Below, piece after piece: positions 63,410 to 64,000 of a DNA stretch of 64,000 bases (its first letter is position 1; every line of letters starts with the position of its first letter). The position numbers and the translations under genes were made by a program. A model generated the notes under the pieces. That model saw nothing but the letters and a program-made list of their open reading frames with translations, was not told the origin of the DNA and ran no database searches. Source of the stretch: Fistularia commersonii (Eukaryota > Chordata > Actinopteri > Syngnathiformes > Fistulariidae). The DNA lies in the NCBI GenBank assembly GCA_037954325.1, contig JBBMNZ010000013.1:6063501-6127500 (forward strand), written 5' to 3'.

Positions 63410-64000
63410 ATACGCGCACGCTCCCGTTCACTCTCATGTGCGCGCAGTCTCGGCGCTGGACCAAGACGGAGCAGAGGAAGAGGAGGCTGCAAGGAGCACC
63501 AGAGGCGCCTCCTGTCAAGCAGTTACTTAACACAGGTGGTTTCCAGAGACGGCCGGCGGGAGGGAGGGAGGACTCCGGGTGGAGATAGAGAGATTAGTTG
63601 CCACTGCTTTCCACCCCGGAAGATAGACACGGGATCCCACTGGCGTGGGTGGGGGTTGGGAGGAGGGAGGGGGGGGAGACAGGAAAAATAACAACAACAC
63701 AGAGTGATGACGAGCCGATTTTGGACTTGAAAGTTGGCGTGGGTTCGATGTCGGAACCGAGGAGACGCGGGGACGGGAGGAGAGCGGACACTTCACCCGC
63801 AGGTTAGTCCGTGTGAGGGTGTGTGCGTGGGTGGGTGTGCGTGACAGCCACACGCTCAAACCCACGCCGGAGCGCAGGCTGACGCGGAGAGGGAGAGTGG
63901 ATGCTGTGCCGCGCAGCTCGCTCTGGAGCGGGCATCCTTCCGGTACGCACTCCCGCCCCGGGACTTCACGGACGCGGCGAAATGTCTGTTAACTTGCGTG
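63410..64000 (+). promoter_or_regulatory. CpG-rich promoter-like region of a plus-strand gene
   Basis: From about 63410 to the edge CpG dinucleotides become frequent (for example CGCGCACG, GACGCGGGGACGGG, CCGCGCAGCTCGC), unlike the depleted introns. G-rich and GA-rich strings (GGGAGGAGGGAGGGGGGGG) lie within it and there is no obvious TATA box, as in CpG-island promoters. The transcription start cannot be placed from sequence. Direction is inferred from the splice donor at 63803. Confidence 0.55.
63420..63802 (+). other. Putative 5' noncoding exon of a nested plus-strand gene (flrt candidate)
   Basis: The region ends in CCCGCAG followed by GTTAGT, a plausible donor with the first intron base at 63803. 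An ATG at 63748 opens a short frame (MSEPRRRGDGRRADTSPAG) that runs into the donor; it could be an upstream reading frame or the true start. The start of the exon is unknown. In vertebrates MACROD1 and MACROD2 carry FLRT1 and FLRT3 in an early intron in antisense orientation, with 5' noncoding exons before a single coding exon, and position and strand here fit that arrangement. No leucine-rich-repeat coding sequence is within the window, so the identity is inference. Confidence 0.42.

Noticed and set aside
63350..63691. 113-codon plus-strand frame through the CT tract
   Set aside because: It is driven by the CT microsatellite and CpG-rich composition; the region is better explained as promoter and 5' noncoding exon.
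1..64000. CRISPR arrays, operons, prophage or other prokaryotic systems
   Set aside because: None of their signs are present; intron-exon structure and repeat content are those of a vertebrate genome.

Overview
The window looks like vertebrate, almost certainly teleost fish, nuclear DNA. It is AT-rich with long introns, many CA/GT microsatellites and long A/T runs. It carries relics of fish-type mobile elements: RTE-like non-LTR retrotransposons, a tRNA-derived SINE family, an internally deleted Tc1-like element, a Tigger/pogo-like relic and a TTAA-type MITE. There is no bacterial-style gene packing and no long open reading frame. The coding content is a few short exons with GT-AG splice sites.

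One protein-coding gene can be read with confidence. It lies on the minus strand and is a MacroD-type macro-domain ADP-ribosylhydrolase, most likely macrod1 (macrod2 is the alternative). Six consecutive exons are visible, in transcript order 48310-48281, 33726-33610, 9743-9622, 6788-6758, 4741-4668 and 1297-1216. They join in one frame without stops (456 nt, 151 whole codons) and cover the domain from the catalytic Asn/Gly-rich loop to its C-terminal strand. The 5' exons lie beyond the right edge. Any exon after 1216 lies beyond the left edge.

The introns take up nearly all the rest. The 9.7-33.6 kb intron holds most repeat relics: two RTE fragments, one split by a younger repeat, several SINE pieces and the Tc1-like element. 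The 33.7-48.3 kb intron holds a Tigger-like relic abutting a Tc1-like transposase fragment, a 453-bp TTAA MITE, and a candidate minus-strand terminal exon with 3' UTR and two poly(A) signals at 37.5-38.2 kb. The 48.3-64 kb stretch is another intron of the same gene.

At the right edge (about 63.36-64.0 kb) the base composition changes to CpG-rich, with a CT tract, a small upstream reading frame and a good plus-strand splice donor. This looks like a promoter and 5' noncoding exon of a plus-strand gene nested antisense in the macro-domain gene. Since vertebrate MACROD1 and MACROD2 host FLRT1 and FLRT3 in this way, a flrt gene is the natural guess, but no FLRT coding sequence is in view.

I found no undescribed molecular system. 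The most useful leads are the unexplained terminal exon at 38 kb, the inferred nested promoter, a UG-repeat 3' splice site at exon 1297-1216, a 25-bp-arm hairpin at 48.94 kb and the layered transposon insertions.
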